Origin: Methylibium sp035762065
GTDB taxonomy: Bacteria > Pseudomonadota > Gammaproteobacteria > Burkholderiales > Burkholderiaceae_C
Assembly: GCF_035762065.1 (NCBI RefSeq)
Contig: NZ_DASTPW010000048.1
Span: 1-64,000 of the forward strand
Reading direction: 5' to 3'
DNA length: 64,000 nt
Numbering within the stretch: position 1 is the first letter of the stretch; every line of letters starts with the position of its first letter. Positions 15,116 to 22,760 of the stretch are shown one piece after another. The notes under the pieces are model-generated. The model saw only the letters and a program-made list of their open reading frames with translations, was not told where the DNA came from and did not search any database. Position numbers and translations under genes: made by a program.

Positions 15116-16072
15116 TCAGCCACGCCGCCGCGCGGGCGGCATCTGCGCATCATCGACCGAGCCTTTGAGCAGCTCGAGCAGCAGCGCCGAGCCCTGTTCG
15201 ATCAGGTGCCCGCGCGGGCGCAGCGCCGAAGTGGCGATCCACAGGCGCACCGCGAGCGGCAACTGCGCGCGCCCGACGACGATCGGCTGCGCGATGAACT
15301 CGCGCTCGCGGCCGCGCAGCGCGTTGCGGGCGAGCACCGCATGCAGCGACTGGCGCGCCACGATGTCGAGGATCGCCGGCACGCTGTCGATCTCCAGCGC
15401 GATGTGCGGCTTCAGGCCGCCGGCGGCCAGCGTGGTCTCGAGCAGCATGCGGATCGAATGCGGCCGGCTCGGCATCACCAGCTCGTGATCGATCAGGCGC
15501 GCCAGCCGCACCGGCACCGTGGCCGACGCCACCGCCACCGCCGCATCGGCGGCCCGCGTCGGCCGCGCCGAGATGAGGTACAGCGACTCGTCGCCGACCG
15601 GTTGCAGATCGATCGCCGCGGTCGGGCTCACGTTGTAGACCAGCGCGCAGTCGATGCGCCCGAGCGCGAGCCACTCCATCGCGTAGGTCGAGAGCCCCTC
15701 GACGACCGTCAGCGTCGCCTTCGGGAAGCGCTCGCGGAAGGCGCCGACCAGCGCCCCGGTGTGCGTGCGGCTGAGGCTCGGCGGCAGGCCGACGGCCAGG
15801 TGGCCGCCGGCCGCGTCGCGGTCGCTCAGGTCCAGCTTGGCGCGGGCGACCTGCTGCAGGATGCCGCGGCCGTGCGCCAGCAGGCGGCGCCCGGGCTCGG
15901 TCAAGGTGACGCCGCGCCCGTTGCGTTCGAACAGCGCCTGGCGCAGTTCGACTTCCAGCGCCCTCACCTGCCGGCTCAGCGCCGGCTGCGCGACACGCAG
16001 CACCGTCGCGGCGCGCGTGAAGCTGCCGAGCTCGGCGACGTGCACGAAGGTCTCGAGCTGCTTAAGGTCCAT
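15116..16072 (-). CDS. LysR-family regulator of the protocatechuate 4,5-cleavage operon
   Basis: LysR-type regulator, 318 residues, with an N-terminal winged helix-turn-helix (SFTRAATVLRVAQPALSRQVRALE) and a two-lobed effector-binding domain (HLAVGLPPSLSRTHTG, GRIDCALVYNV). The sequence resembles the Nac-like LysR group often found beside betaproteobacterial protocatechuate 4,5-dioxygenase clusters. It is transcribed divergently from the lig operon across 112 bases that hold a palindromic site and a candidate promoter. A role as the operon's protocatechuate- or pathway-intermediate-responsive activator is inferred from position. Confidence 0.88.
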   Translation of the reverse strand: MDLKQLETFVHVAELGSFTRAATVLRVAQPALSRQVRALEVELRQALFERNGRGVTLTEPGRRLLAHGRGILQQVARAKLDLSDRDAAGGHLAVGLPPSLSRTHTGALVGAFRERFPKATLTVVEGLSTYAMEWLALGRIDCALVYNVSPTAAIDLQPVGDESLYLISARPTRAADAAVAVASATVPVRLARLIDHELVMPSRPHSIRMLLETTLAAGGLKPHIALEIDSVPAILDIVARQSLHAVLARNALRGREREFIAQPIVVGRAQLPLAVRLWIATSALRPRGHLIEQGSALLLELLKGSVDDAQMPPARRRG

Positions 16073-16102
16073 GCGGGCATGCTAAGCCGAGCCATGCCGG
16101 AT

Positions 16103-16122
16103 CGGCCTAGCAGCTAGTGCCG
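16103..16122. promoter_or_regulatory. Candidate LysR operator upstream of the lig operon
   Basis: Interrupted palindrome CGGC-CTAG-CAG-CTAG-T-GCCG with eight complementary positions and one extra T. It lies about 44-63 bases upstream of the start site implied by the candidate promoter at 16131-16159, the usual place for the high-affinity LysR site. A second, weaker dyad GGCAT...ATGCC occupies 16076-16098 at the regulator's own start. Confidence 0.45.
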
Positions 16123-16130
16123 GAATCGCG

Positions 16131-16159
16131 TTGATGAAGGAGCAGCGCTGCCGAAGAAT
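16131..16159 (+). promoter_or_regulatory. Candidate sigma-70 promoter of the lig operon
   Basis: TTGATG and AAGAAT are separated by exactly 17 bases (four of six consensus matches each). Initiation near 16166 would leave a leader of about 19 bases before ATG 16185. The weak match fits an activator-dependent promoter. It also argues against the ATG at 16131 as the start of the first gene. Confidence 0.4.
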
Positions 16160-16184
16160 CCGGGCTTGGCCGACGCGCACGACG

Positions 16185-16877
16185 ATGGACGCAACCCCGA
16201 TCACCGGCATTTCCTCGATGGCCACGCGGCTGGTGCTGGCCGAGCTCGCCGCGGCTTTCGAGCAGGCGAGCGGCCGGCGTGTCGCGATCGAGTCGGTCGG
16301 TGGCGTCGATGCCGCGAAGCGGGTGCAGGCGGGCGAGGCCTTCGACGTGGTGCTGCTCGCCTCCGAGGCGATCGACAGGTTGATCGCCTCGGGTCGCCTG
16401 GCCGCGGGCAGCCGCGTCGACCTGTTCCGCTCGCCGGTCGCGATCGCGGTGCGCGAAGGTACGGCGAAGCCCGACGTGAGCAGCGAGGACGCGGTGCGCC
16501 GCGCGGTGCTCGCGGCGCGCAGCCTGAGCTGTTCGACCGGCCCCAGCGGCACCCACCTCGCCCGGCTGTTCGAGCGCTGGGGCATCGCCGAAGCCATCCA
16601 GCCGCGCCTGGTTCAGGCGCCGCCGGGCGTGCCGGTGGGCAGCCTCGTCGCGCAGGGCGAGGTGGAACTCGGCTTCCAGCAACTGAGCGAACTGCTGCAC
16701 CTGCCCGGCATCGCGGTGCTCGGCACATTGCCGGCGGCGATCGCGCACATCACGGTGTTCTCGGCCGGCCTGCCGCCCCATGGCGTGCAGGCCGCTGCGG
16801 TGCGCGAGATGCTGGCTTTCTTCAACACGCCCGAGGCCGCCGCGACCACGCGGCGCCACGGGATGGAACCTGCCTGA
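16185..16877 (+). CDS. ModA-like substrate-binding-fold protein without signal peptide
   Basis: The 230 residues resemble the molybdate/sulfate solute-binding fold (SBP_bac_11): ITGISSMATRLVLAELAAAFEQASG, VGGVDAAKRVQAGEAFDVVLLAS, SCSTGPSGTHLARLFERWGI, and the late HITVFSAGLPPHG. It lacks any hydrophobic signal sequence from either candidate start, so it should be cytosolic. It is the first gene of the lig operon, 19 bases before ligJ, and no ABC permease or ATPase is nearby. I infer binding of a pathway acid or a catalytic role, not transport. The upstream ATG at 16131 would add 18 Arg-rich residues and is less likely. Confidence 0.8.
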   Translation: MDATPITGISSMATRLVLAELAAAFEQASGRRVAIESVGGVDAAKRVQAGEAFDVVLLASEAIDRLIASGRLAAGSRVDLFRSPVAIAVREGTAKPDVSSEDAVRRAVLAARSLSCSTGPSGTHLARLFERWGIAEAIQPRLVQAPPGVPVGSLVAQGEVELGFQQLSELLHLPGIAVLGTLPAAIAHITVFSAGLPPHGVQAAAVREMLAFFNTPEAAATTRRHGMEPA

Positions 16878-16896
16878 GTCCAGGAGACGCGCGGCC

Positions 16897-17925
16897 ATGA
16901 TCATCGACGTCCACGGCCACTACACCACGGCGCCCAAGGCGCTGGAGGCGTGGCGCAACCGGCAGATCGCAGGCATCGGGGATTCGGCGTCGAAGCCGCG
17001 CGTCTCGGAGCTCAGGATCAGCGACGACGAGCTGCGCGAGTCGATCGAGACCAACCAGCTCGCGAAGATGCGCGAGCGCGGCAGCGACCTCACCGTCTTC
17101 AGCCCGCGCGCCAGCTTCATGGCGCATCACATCGGCGACTTCGAGGTCAGCTCGACCTGGGCGGCGATCTGCAACGAGCTCTGCTTCCGGGTGAGCCAGC
17201 TGTTCCCGGACCACTTCGTCCCCGCGGCGATGCTGCCGCAGAGCCCGGGCGTCGATCCCGCCAGCTGCATCCCCGAGCTGGTCAAGTGCGTCGAGCAGTA
17301 CGGCAACGTCGGCATCAACCTGAATCCCGATCCTTCCGGCGGCCACTGGACCAGCCCACCGCTCTCCGATCGGCACTGGTACCCCATCTACGAAAAGATG
17401 GTCGAGTACGGCATCCCCGCGATGATCCACGTCAGCACCAGCTGCAACGCCTGCTTCCACACGACCGGCGCGCACTACCTGAATGCGGACACCACCGCCT
17501 TCATGCAGTGCCTCACGGGCGATCTGTTCAAGGACTTCCCGACGCTGAAGTTCTTGATCCCGCACGGCGGCGGCGCGGTGCCCTACCACTGGGGCCGGTT
17601 CCGCGGGCTCGCGCAGGAGCTGAAGAAGCCGCTGCTGCAAGACCACCTGCTGAAGAACATCTTCTTCGACACCTGCGTCTACCACCAGCCGGGCATCGAC
17701 CTGCTGACGAAGGTGATCCCGGTCGACAACATCCTGTTCGCCAGCGAAATGATCGGCGCGGTGCGCGGCATCGATCCCGAGACCGGCCACCACTACGACG
17801 ACACCAAGCGCTACATCGAAGCGAGCACGCAGCTCAGTGCGGCGCAGAAGCAGCAGATCTACGAAGGCAACGCGCGGCGCGTGTTTCCGCGGCTCGATGC
17901 CGCCTTGAAGCAGAAGGGGCAGTGA
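16897..17925 (+). CDS. ligJ: 4-oxalomesaconate hydratase
   Basis: Amidohydrolase-superfamily enzyme that hydrates 4-oxalomesaconate (enol form) to 4-carboxy-4-hydroxy-2-oxoadipate in protocatechuate 4,5-cleavage. The 342-residue length equals LigJ/PmdE. Metal-site motifs are visible: MIIDVHGHYTT at the N-terminus, MIHVSTSC, FLIPHGGGAVPYHWGR and the late LFASEMIGAVRGIDP segment. The long frame begins upstream inside the ModA-like gene, but ATG 16897 gives the family start. ligK follows after one base. Called with confidence because ligK, I, A, B and C are all present. Confidence 0.95.
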   Translation: MIIDVHGHYTTAPKALEAWRNRQIAGIGDSASKPRVSELRISDDELRESIETNQLAKMRERGSDLTVFSPRASFMAHHIGDFEVSSTWAAICNELCFRVSQLFPDHFVPAAMLPQSPGVDPASCIPELVKCVEQYGNVGINLNPDPSGGHWTSPPLSDRHWYPIYEKMVEYGIPAMIHVSTSCNACFHTTGAHYLNADTTAFMQCLTGDLFKDFPTLKFLIPHGGGAVPYHWGRFRGLAQELKKPLLQDHLLKNIFFDTCVYHQPGIDLLTKVIPVDNILFASEMIGAVRGIDPETGHHYDDTKRYIEASTQLSAAQKQQIYEGNARRVFPRLDAALKQKGQ

Positions 17926-17926
17926 C

Positions 17927-18610
17927 ATGCACGAGCTTGGCGTCGTCTACCGCAACATCGTCCGCGCCGACCGCGCGGCTGCCGATCAGCTTGCGCACCA
18001 CGGCTCGGCGACGGTGCACGAGGCGATGGGCCGTGTCGGCCTCCTGAAGCCCTACCTTCGGCCGATCTACCGCGGCGCGCGCATCTCGGGCACCGCGGTC
18101 ACCGTGTTGCTGCAGCCGGGCGACAACTGGATGATGCATGTGGTCGCCGAGCAGATCCGGCCCGGCGACATCGTCGTCGCCGCCGTCACCGCCGAATGCA
18201 GCGACGGCTACTTCGGCGACCTGCTCGCCACCTCGTTCCAGGCACGCGGCGCGCGCGGCCTTGTCATCGACGCCGGCGTGCGCGACCTGCGCGACCTGAC
18301 CGAGATGCAGTTCCCGGTGTGGAGCAAGGCGATCAGCGGCAAGGGCACGATCAAGGCGACGCTGGGCTCGGTGAACGTGCCCGTGGTGTGCGCGGGGATG
18401 ATCGTGACCCCGGGCGACGTGATCGTCGCCGACGACGACGGCGTCGTCGTCGTGCCGGCGGCCAGGGCCGCCGCGACCGCCGAAGCCGCCGCCAAACGCG
18501 AGGCCAACGAAGCCGACAAGCGCGCCAAGCTCGCCAGCGGCGTGCTGGGTCTCGACATGTACGCGATGCGCGAGCCGCTGGCACGAGCCGGCCTGCGCTA
18601 CATCGACTGA
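17927..18610 (+). CDS. ligK: 4-carboxy-4-hydroxy-2-oxoadipate (CHA) aldolase
   Basis: RraA-fold class II aldolase that splits 4-carboxy-4-hydroxy-2-oxoadipate into pyruvate and oxaloacetate, the last step of the pathway; it also decarboxylates oxaloacetate. The 227 residues carry the RraA-family core GTAVTVLLQPGDNWMMH, AECSDGYFGDLLATS, GLVIDAGVRDLRDL and GDVIVADDDGVVVVP, with the metal-binding aspartate in the GVRD region. The C-terminal Ala/Lys-rich helix is typical of the group. It starts one base after the ligJ stop. Confidence 0.95.
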   Translation: MHELGVVYRNIVRADRAAADQLAHHGSATVHEAMGRVGLLKPYLRPIYRGARISGTAVTVLLQPGDNWMMHVVAEQIRPGDIVVAAVTAECSDGYFGDLLATSFQARGARGLVIDAGVRDLRDLTEMQFPVWSKAISGKGTIKATLGSVNVPVVCAGMIVTPGDVIVADDDGVVVVPAARAAATAEAAAKREANEADKRAKLASGVLGLDMYAMREPLARAGLRYID

Positions 18611-18641
18611 GCTCCGTCACACAGCAGCAGGAGACACAGCC

Positions 18642-19637
18642 ATGTTGAAGAAGATCGCCGCGATCACCGCGGTCGCCGCGCTGGCGCTGACGAGCCACGC
18701 GACGCAAGCCGCCGAAGAGTGGCCGACCAGGCCTGTGCGCATCCTCACGCCCTTCCCCGCGGGCGCCGGCCCCGACGCCTGGCTGCGCGTGGTGGCCGAG
18801 AAGCTCCAGAAGAAGTGGGGCAAGCCGGTCGTCATCGAGAACAAGCCCGGCGGCAACGGCTTCATCGCGATCGACGCGTGGAAGCAGCGCAACGGCTCGG
18901 ACAAGGGCGCGGGCGACGCGCACGAGCTGATCCAGCTCGACAACGTCCACCTCGTCGCCTACCCCTCGTTGTTCAAGAAGCTGCCCTACGACCCGGCGAA
19001 GGATTTCGACGTGCTGCAGCCGCTGTTCCGCGGCTACTTCTTCGTCACCGTGCCGACCGCGAGCACGTACAAGTCGGTCGCCGACATCGTCGCCGACGCG
19101 AAGTCAAGGCCCGGCGCGCTGAACTACGGCTCGTGGTCGGTCGGCAACCCGGTGCACCTGGGCTCGGCGCTGTTCGAGTCGATGAGCGGCACGCAGATGC
19201 AGCACATCATCTACAAGGAAGTGCCGATGCTCTACGCCGCCGTCGCCAACGGCGAGCTCGACTGGGCGCTCGGCACCTTGGGCAGCACCAACGCGCTCGC
19301 GAAGGCCGGCAAGCTGCGTTACCTGGCGGTGGGCGCGCCGACGCGCCAGAGCTTCGCGCCCGACGTGCCGACGGTCGGCGAGGCGGGCGGGCCGGCCGGC
19401 TTCGAGATCACCGGCTGGACCTTCGTCGCCGCGCCGAAGGGCGTGGCCAAGCCCGTCGCCGACAAGATCCGCGCCGACATCGCCGCCGCGCTCGCCGAGC
19501 CCGACATGAAGGACCGCTACGCGACCTTCGGCTACACGCCCTACGCGCCCACGCCCGAGCAGTTCGCCGGCTTCATCGCGAGCGAGTCGGCGAAGTTCGC
19601 CGAGGTCGTCAAGCGCGCGAAGGTCTCGCTGGACTGA
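18642..19637 (+). CDS. Bug-family tripartite tricarboxylate transporter substrate-binding protein
   Basis: Periplasmic binding protein of the TctC/Bug family, 331 residues, with a signal peptide (MLKKIAAITAVAALALTSHATQA) and the family signature WPTRPVRILTPFPAGAGPDAWLR. Further family motifs are KPVVIENKPGGNG and GKLRYLAVGAPTRQSFAPDVPTV. These proteins bind carboxylates, often through water-mediated contacts with two beta strands. Its place inside the lig operon suggests protocatechuate, 4-hydroxybenzoate or a pyridine/phenyl dicarboxylate as ligand. No TctA/TctB membrane genes are present in the window, so it must use a remote transporter or act as a sensor. Confidence 0.92.
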   Translation: MLKKIAAITAVAALALTSHATQAAEEWPTRPVRILTPFPAGAGPDAWLRVVAEKLQKKWGKPVVIENKPGGNGFIAIDAWKQRNGSDKGAGDAHELIQLDNVHLVAYPSLFKKLPYDPAKDFDVLQPLFRGYFFVTVPTASTYKSVADIVADAKSRPGALNYGSWSVGNPVHLGSALFESMSGTQMQHIIYKEVPMLYAAVANGELDWALGTLGSTNALAKAGKLRYLAVGAPTRQSFAPDVPTVGEAGGPAGFEITGWTFVAAPKGVAKPVADKIRADIAAALAEPDMKDRYATFGYTPYAPTPEQFAGFIASESAKFAEVVKRAKVSLD

Positions 19638-19642
19638 GCACG

Positions 19643-20560
19643 ATGACGGTCGCACTGATCGGCTACGGCGAGGTCGGCCGCATCCTGGCCGAGGACCTGC
19701 GTGCGCAGGGCCATGCCGTCACGGCCTTCGATCCGAAGCTGGCGGGCGAGGCCGGCGCCGCGATGCGGCAGCACGCGGCCGAGCACGGCGTCGCGCCGGC
19801 TGCGTCGCATGCCGAAGCGGTGCGTGGCGCGTGGCTCGTCGTCAGCGCCGTGACCGCGAGCCAGACGGTCGCGGTCGCCGAGGCATGCGCCGCGGGGCTC
19901 GATGCCGGCGCCTTCTTCCTCGACGTGAACTCGGCCTCGCCCGGCGCGAAGCGCAGGGCCGCGGCGATCGTCGATGCCGCCGGCAGCCGCTACGTCGAAG
20001 GCGCGGTGATGACTTCGGTGCCGCCCTATCGGATCAAGGTGCCGCTGCTGCTCGGCGGTGCGCACGCGCAGGCGCTCAAGCCGCTGCTCGACGCTCTGGG
20101 CTTCGCGCCCAAGGTCGCGAGCGACGAGCTCGGCATCGCCAGCGCGACCAAGATGTGCCGCAGCGTGATGATCAAGGGGCTCGAGGCGATGGTGATCGAA
20201 AGCTTCACCGCCGCACGCCATCACGGCGTGGAGGACGCGGTGCTCGCCTCGCTGCACGAGACCTTTCCCGGCATCGACTGGGAGAGGCAGGCGGCCTACT
20301 TCTTCCAGCGCGCGATCGAGCACGGCCGGCGTCGCAGCGAAGAGATGCGCGAGGTCGCGGTCACGGTACGCGAGGCCGGGCTCGACGCCTTCAGCGCGAG
20401 CGGCACCGCCGAGCGCCACGCGCAGATCGCCGGCCTGGCCGATGCCGGCGTGTTCGGCACATGCGCGACACCGGGCTTCGCGCGCAGCGCCGACTGGCGC
20501 GTGGAAGCGGATCGGCTGCTGGCCGCCCGCGCCGAGCCAGCTCAACCCACGAGACCGTGA
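19643..20560 (+). CDS. NAD(P)-dependent dehydrogenase, 6-phosphogluconate-dehydrogenase-like with DUF1932
   Basis: Beta-hydroxyacid dehydrogenase-superfamily protein of 305 residues. The N-terminal Rossmann fold begins MTVALIGYGEVGRILAEDL with GXGXXG, followed by FFLDVNSASPGAKR. The substrate region has EGAVMTSVPPYRIKVPLLLGG, and the helical C-terminal part (KMCRSVMIKGLEAMVIES) carries the lysine position typical of this superfamily and resembles DUF1932. Substrate unknown. In this operon it might act on a carboxylated keto/enol or hydroxy-acid intermediate. Its stop and the pobA start share one base. Confidence 0.82.
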   Translation: MTVALIGYGEVGRILAEDLRAQGHAVTAFDPKLAGEAGAAMRQHAAEHGVAPAASHAEAVRGAWLVVSAVTASQTVAVAEACAAGLDAGAFFLDVNSASPGAKRRAAAIVDAAGSRYVEGAVMTSVPPYRIKVPLLLGGAHAQALKPLLDALGFAPKVASDELGIASATKMCRSVMIKGLEAMVIESFTAARHHGVEDAVLASLHETFPGIDWERQAAYFFQRAIEHGRRRSEEMREVAVTVREAGLDAFSASGTAERHAQIAGLADAGVFGTCATPGFARSADWRVEADRLLAARAEPAQPTRP

Positions 20561-21747
20561 TGAGCCGTATCAAGACGCAGGTGGCGATCATCGGCAGCGG
20601 CCCGGCGGGGATGCTGCTTTCCGAGCTGTTGAGCCGGCACGGCATCGAAAGCCTGGTGCTCGAACGCCAAAGCCGCGCGCACGTCGCCTCGCGCATCCGC
20701 GCCGGCGTGCTCGAAGCGACCACCGTCGAGGTGCTGCGCGAGAACGGCCTGGCCGAACGCATGGACCGCGAAGGCCATCCGCACGACGGCATGCGCATCG
20801 TCTGGGCCGGCCGCGACACCTTCTTCATCGACACCCAGCGCTTCCTCGGCAAGCGCTTCATGACCTACGGCCAGACCCAGGTGCAGGAAGACCTGTACGC
20901 CGCCGCCGACCGGCGCGGCCAGACCATCTTCGACGAGTCCAGCGAGGTGGTTCTGCACGGGCTCGAATCGAACGCGCCTCACGTCAGCTTCGTGCGCGGC
21001 GGCGAGGGCCACCGCGTCGACTGCGAGTTCGTCGTCGGCTGCGACGGCTTCCATGGCGTCGCGCGCCGCTCGATCCCGGCGAGCGTGCTGCGCGAATTCG
21101 AGAAGGTCTACCCCTTCGGCTGGCTCGGCGTGATGGCGCGCGTCAAGCCGTTGCCCGACGTGACCTACGCGAACCATCCGCGCGGCTTCGCGCTCGCGTC
21201 GGCACGCAGCGAGAAGCTGTCGCGCTTCTACATCCAGGTGCCGCTCGACCACAAGGTCGAGGACTGGCCCGACGAGCGGTTCTGGCCCGAGTTCAAGGCG
21301 CGTTTTCCGAAGGACCTGGCCGAGCAGATCGACGAGGCGCCGACGATCGAGAAGTCGGTCGCGCCGCTGCGCAGCTACGTCGCCGAGCCGATGCGACACG
21401 GCCGCCTGTTCCTCGCAGGCGATGCCGCGCACATCGTGCCGCCCACCGGCGCGAAGGGCTTGAACCTCGCGGTCTCCGACGTGTTCTACCTGTCGCGCGC
21501 GCTCGGTGCGTTCTACAAGACCGGCAGCGAAACGCTGATCGACGGCTACAGCGCAATGGCGCTGCGGCGGGTATGGAGCAGCGTGCGCACCTCGTGGTAC
21601 CTCACCAACCTGCTGCACCGCTTCCCGACCGCAAGCGAGTTCGACCAGCGTGCGCAGGAATACGAGCTGGACTATTTGAAGTCCTCGCAGCACGCGCAGG
21701 CCGCGCTGGCCGAGCAGTACGCCGGCCTGCCCTTCGAGCCGGCTTGA
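20560..21747 (+). CDS. pobA: 4-hydroxybenzoate 3-monooxygenase
   Basis: NADPH-dependent FAD aromatic hydroxylase that turns 4-hydroxybenzoate into protocatechuate, feeding the ring-cleavage genes downstream. The 395-residue protein has the dinucleotide-binding VAIIGSGPAGMLLSELLSRHGI, the LERQSRAHVASRIRAGVLE segment typical of PobA, the DG motif in FVVGCDGFHGVARRSIP, and GDAAHIVPPTGAKGLNLAVSD for FAD ribityl binding. The frame is open far upstream; ATG 20560, overlapping the previous stop (TGATG), gives the family N-terminus. It is embedded in the lig operon rather than next to its own pobR. Confidence 0.96.
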   Translation: MSRIKTQVAIIGSGPAGMLLSELLSRHGIESLVLERQSRAHVASRIRAGVLEATTVEVLRENGLAERMDREGHPHDGMRIVWAGRDTFFIDTQRFLGKRFMTYGQTQVQEDLYAAADRRGQTIFDESSEVVLHGLESNAPHVSFVRGGEGHRVDCEFVVGCDGFHGVARRSIPASVLREFEKVYPFGWLGVMARVKPLPDVTYANHPRGFALASARSEKLSRFYIQVPLDHKVEDWPDERFWPEFKARFPKDLAEQIDEAPTIEKSVAPLRSYVAEPMRHGRLFLAGDAAHIVPPTGAKGLNLAVSDVFYLSRALGAFYKTGSETLIDGYSAMALRRVWSSVRTSWYLTNLLHRFPTASEFDQRAQEYELDYLKSSQHAQAALAEQYAGLPFEPA

Positions 21748-21764
21748 ACGTTCGCGGAGGCCCG

Positions 21765-22685
21765 ATGAGTTTCGAGAAGACCTCCGGCTGGCTCGACTGG
21801 TACGCCGGTCCGAGCAGGCCGAAATTCACACTTCCGGCCGGCAGCGTCGACGCGCACTGCCACGTGTTCGGGCCGGGCGACGAGTTCCCGTTCGCGCCCG
21901 AGCGCAAGTACACGCCCTGCGACGCGTCGAAGGCCCAGCTTTTCGCGCTGCGCGACCACCTCGGCTTCGCCCGCAACGTGATCGTGCAGGCGACCTGCCA
22001 TGGCGCCGACAACCGCGCGATGGCCGACGCCTGCCGCAGCTCGAACGGCAGGGCGCGCGGCGTCGCGACCGTCAGGCGCAGCGTGACCGATCGCGAGCTC
22101 GAAGCGCTGCACGCCGACGGCGTGCGCGGCGTGCGCTTCAACTTCGTCAAGCGGCTCGTGGACTTCACACCGAAGGACGAGCTGCTGGAAATCGCCGCGC
22201 GTGTCGGGCAGCTGGGCTGGCACGTCGTCGTCTATTTCGAGGCGGTCGACCTGCCCGAGCTCTGGGACTTCTTCACCGCGCTGCCGACGACTGTCGTGGT
22301 CGATCACATGGGACGGCCCAGCGTCGACCAACCGCTCGACGGCGCGGAGTTCCAGCTGTTCCTCAAGTTCATGCGCGAGCACGGCAACGTCTGGAGCAAG
22401 GTCAGCTGCCCGGAGCGCCTGAGCCTCGCCGGCCCGCCCGCGCTGAACGGCGAGCAGTCCGCGTACCGCGACGTCGTGCCCTTTGCCCGCGCGGTCGTCG
22501 AAGCCTTCCCCGATCGCGTGCTGTGGGGAACCGACTGGCCGCATCCCAACCTCAAGAACCACATGCCCGACGACGGCCTGCTGGTCGACTTCATCCCGCA
22601 CATCGCGACGACGGCCGATCTGCAGCGGAAGCTGTTGGTGGACAACCCGATGCGGCTGTACTGGCCGGAGGAGTTCTGGCAATGA
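21765..22685 (+). CDS. ligI: 2-pyrone-4,6-dicarboxylate hydrolase
   Basis: Amidohydrolase-superfamily lactonase that opens 2-pyrone-4,6-dicarboxylate to 4-oxalomesaconate. The 306 residues include the beta-strand-1 motif GSVDAHCHVFGPGDEFPF, RKYTPCDAS, VRGVRFNFVKRLVD, VDHMGRPSVDQPL and LWGTDWPHPNLKNHMPDDG near the C-terminus. All are diagnostic for LigI/PmdD. It has a GGAGG-like site (CGGAGGCCCG) before ATG 21765. A 75-base gap with a repeat-like hairpin separates it from ligA, the largest gap in the operon. Confidence 0.95.
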   Translation: MSFEKTSGWLDWYAGPSRPKFTLPAGSVDAHCHVFGPGDEFPFAPERKYTPCDASKAQLFALRDHLGFARNVIVQATCHGADNRAMADACRSSNGRARGVATVRRSVTDRELEALHADGVRGVRFNFVKRLVDFTPKDELLEIAARVGQLGWHVVVYFEAVDLPELWDFFTALPTTVVVDHMGRPSVDQPLDGAEFQLFLKFMREHGNVWSKVSCPERLSLAGPPALNGEQSAYRDVVPFARAVVEAFPDRVLWGTDWPHPNLKNHMPDDGLLVDFIPHIATTADLQRKLLVDNPMRLYWPEEFWQ

Positions 22686-22760
22686 AGCCCCTGCGTTCAC
22701 TTCGTTCACTGCCTTCCGAGGGGGCGTCTCAGCGCCTTCGGGCGGCCGGGGGGCACTGAG
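22686..22760 (+). repeat. GC-rich palindromic intergenic element in the lig operon
   Basis: The spacer contains nested inverted repeats: CGCC-TTCG-GGCG inside a larger dyad CCGAGGGGGCG...CGCCTTCGG. A CTTCGTTCACTGCC-type entry lies at the left. Elements of this look (C/G runs around a ttcg loop) recur between genes in Burkholderiales genomes. It has no T-run, so it may be an mRNA-stabilising or processing structure. I saw no second full copy in this window. Confidence 0.45.

Noticed and set aside
16185..16877. Molybdate ABC transporter receptor
   Set aside because: No signal peptide and no ModB/ModC genes; transport role not supported.
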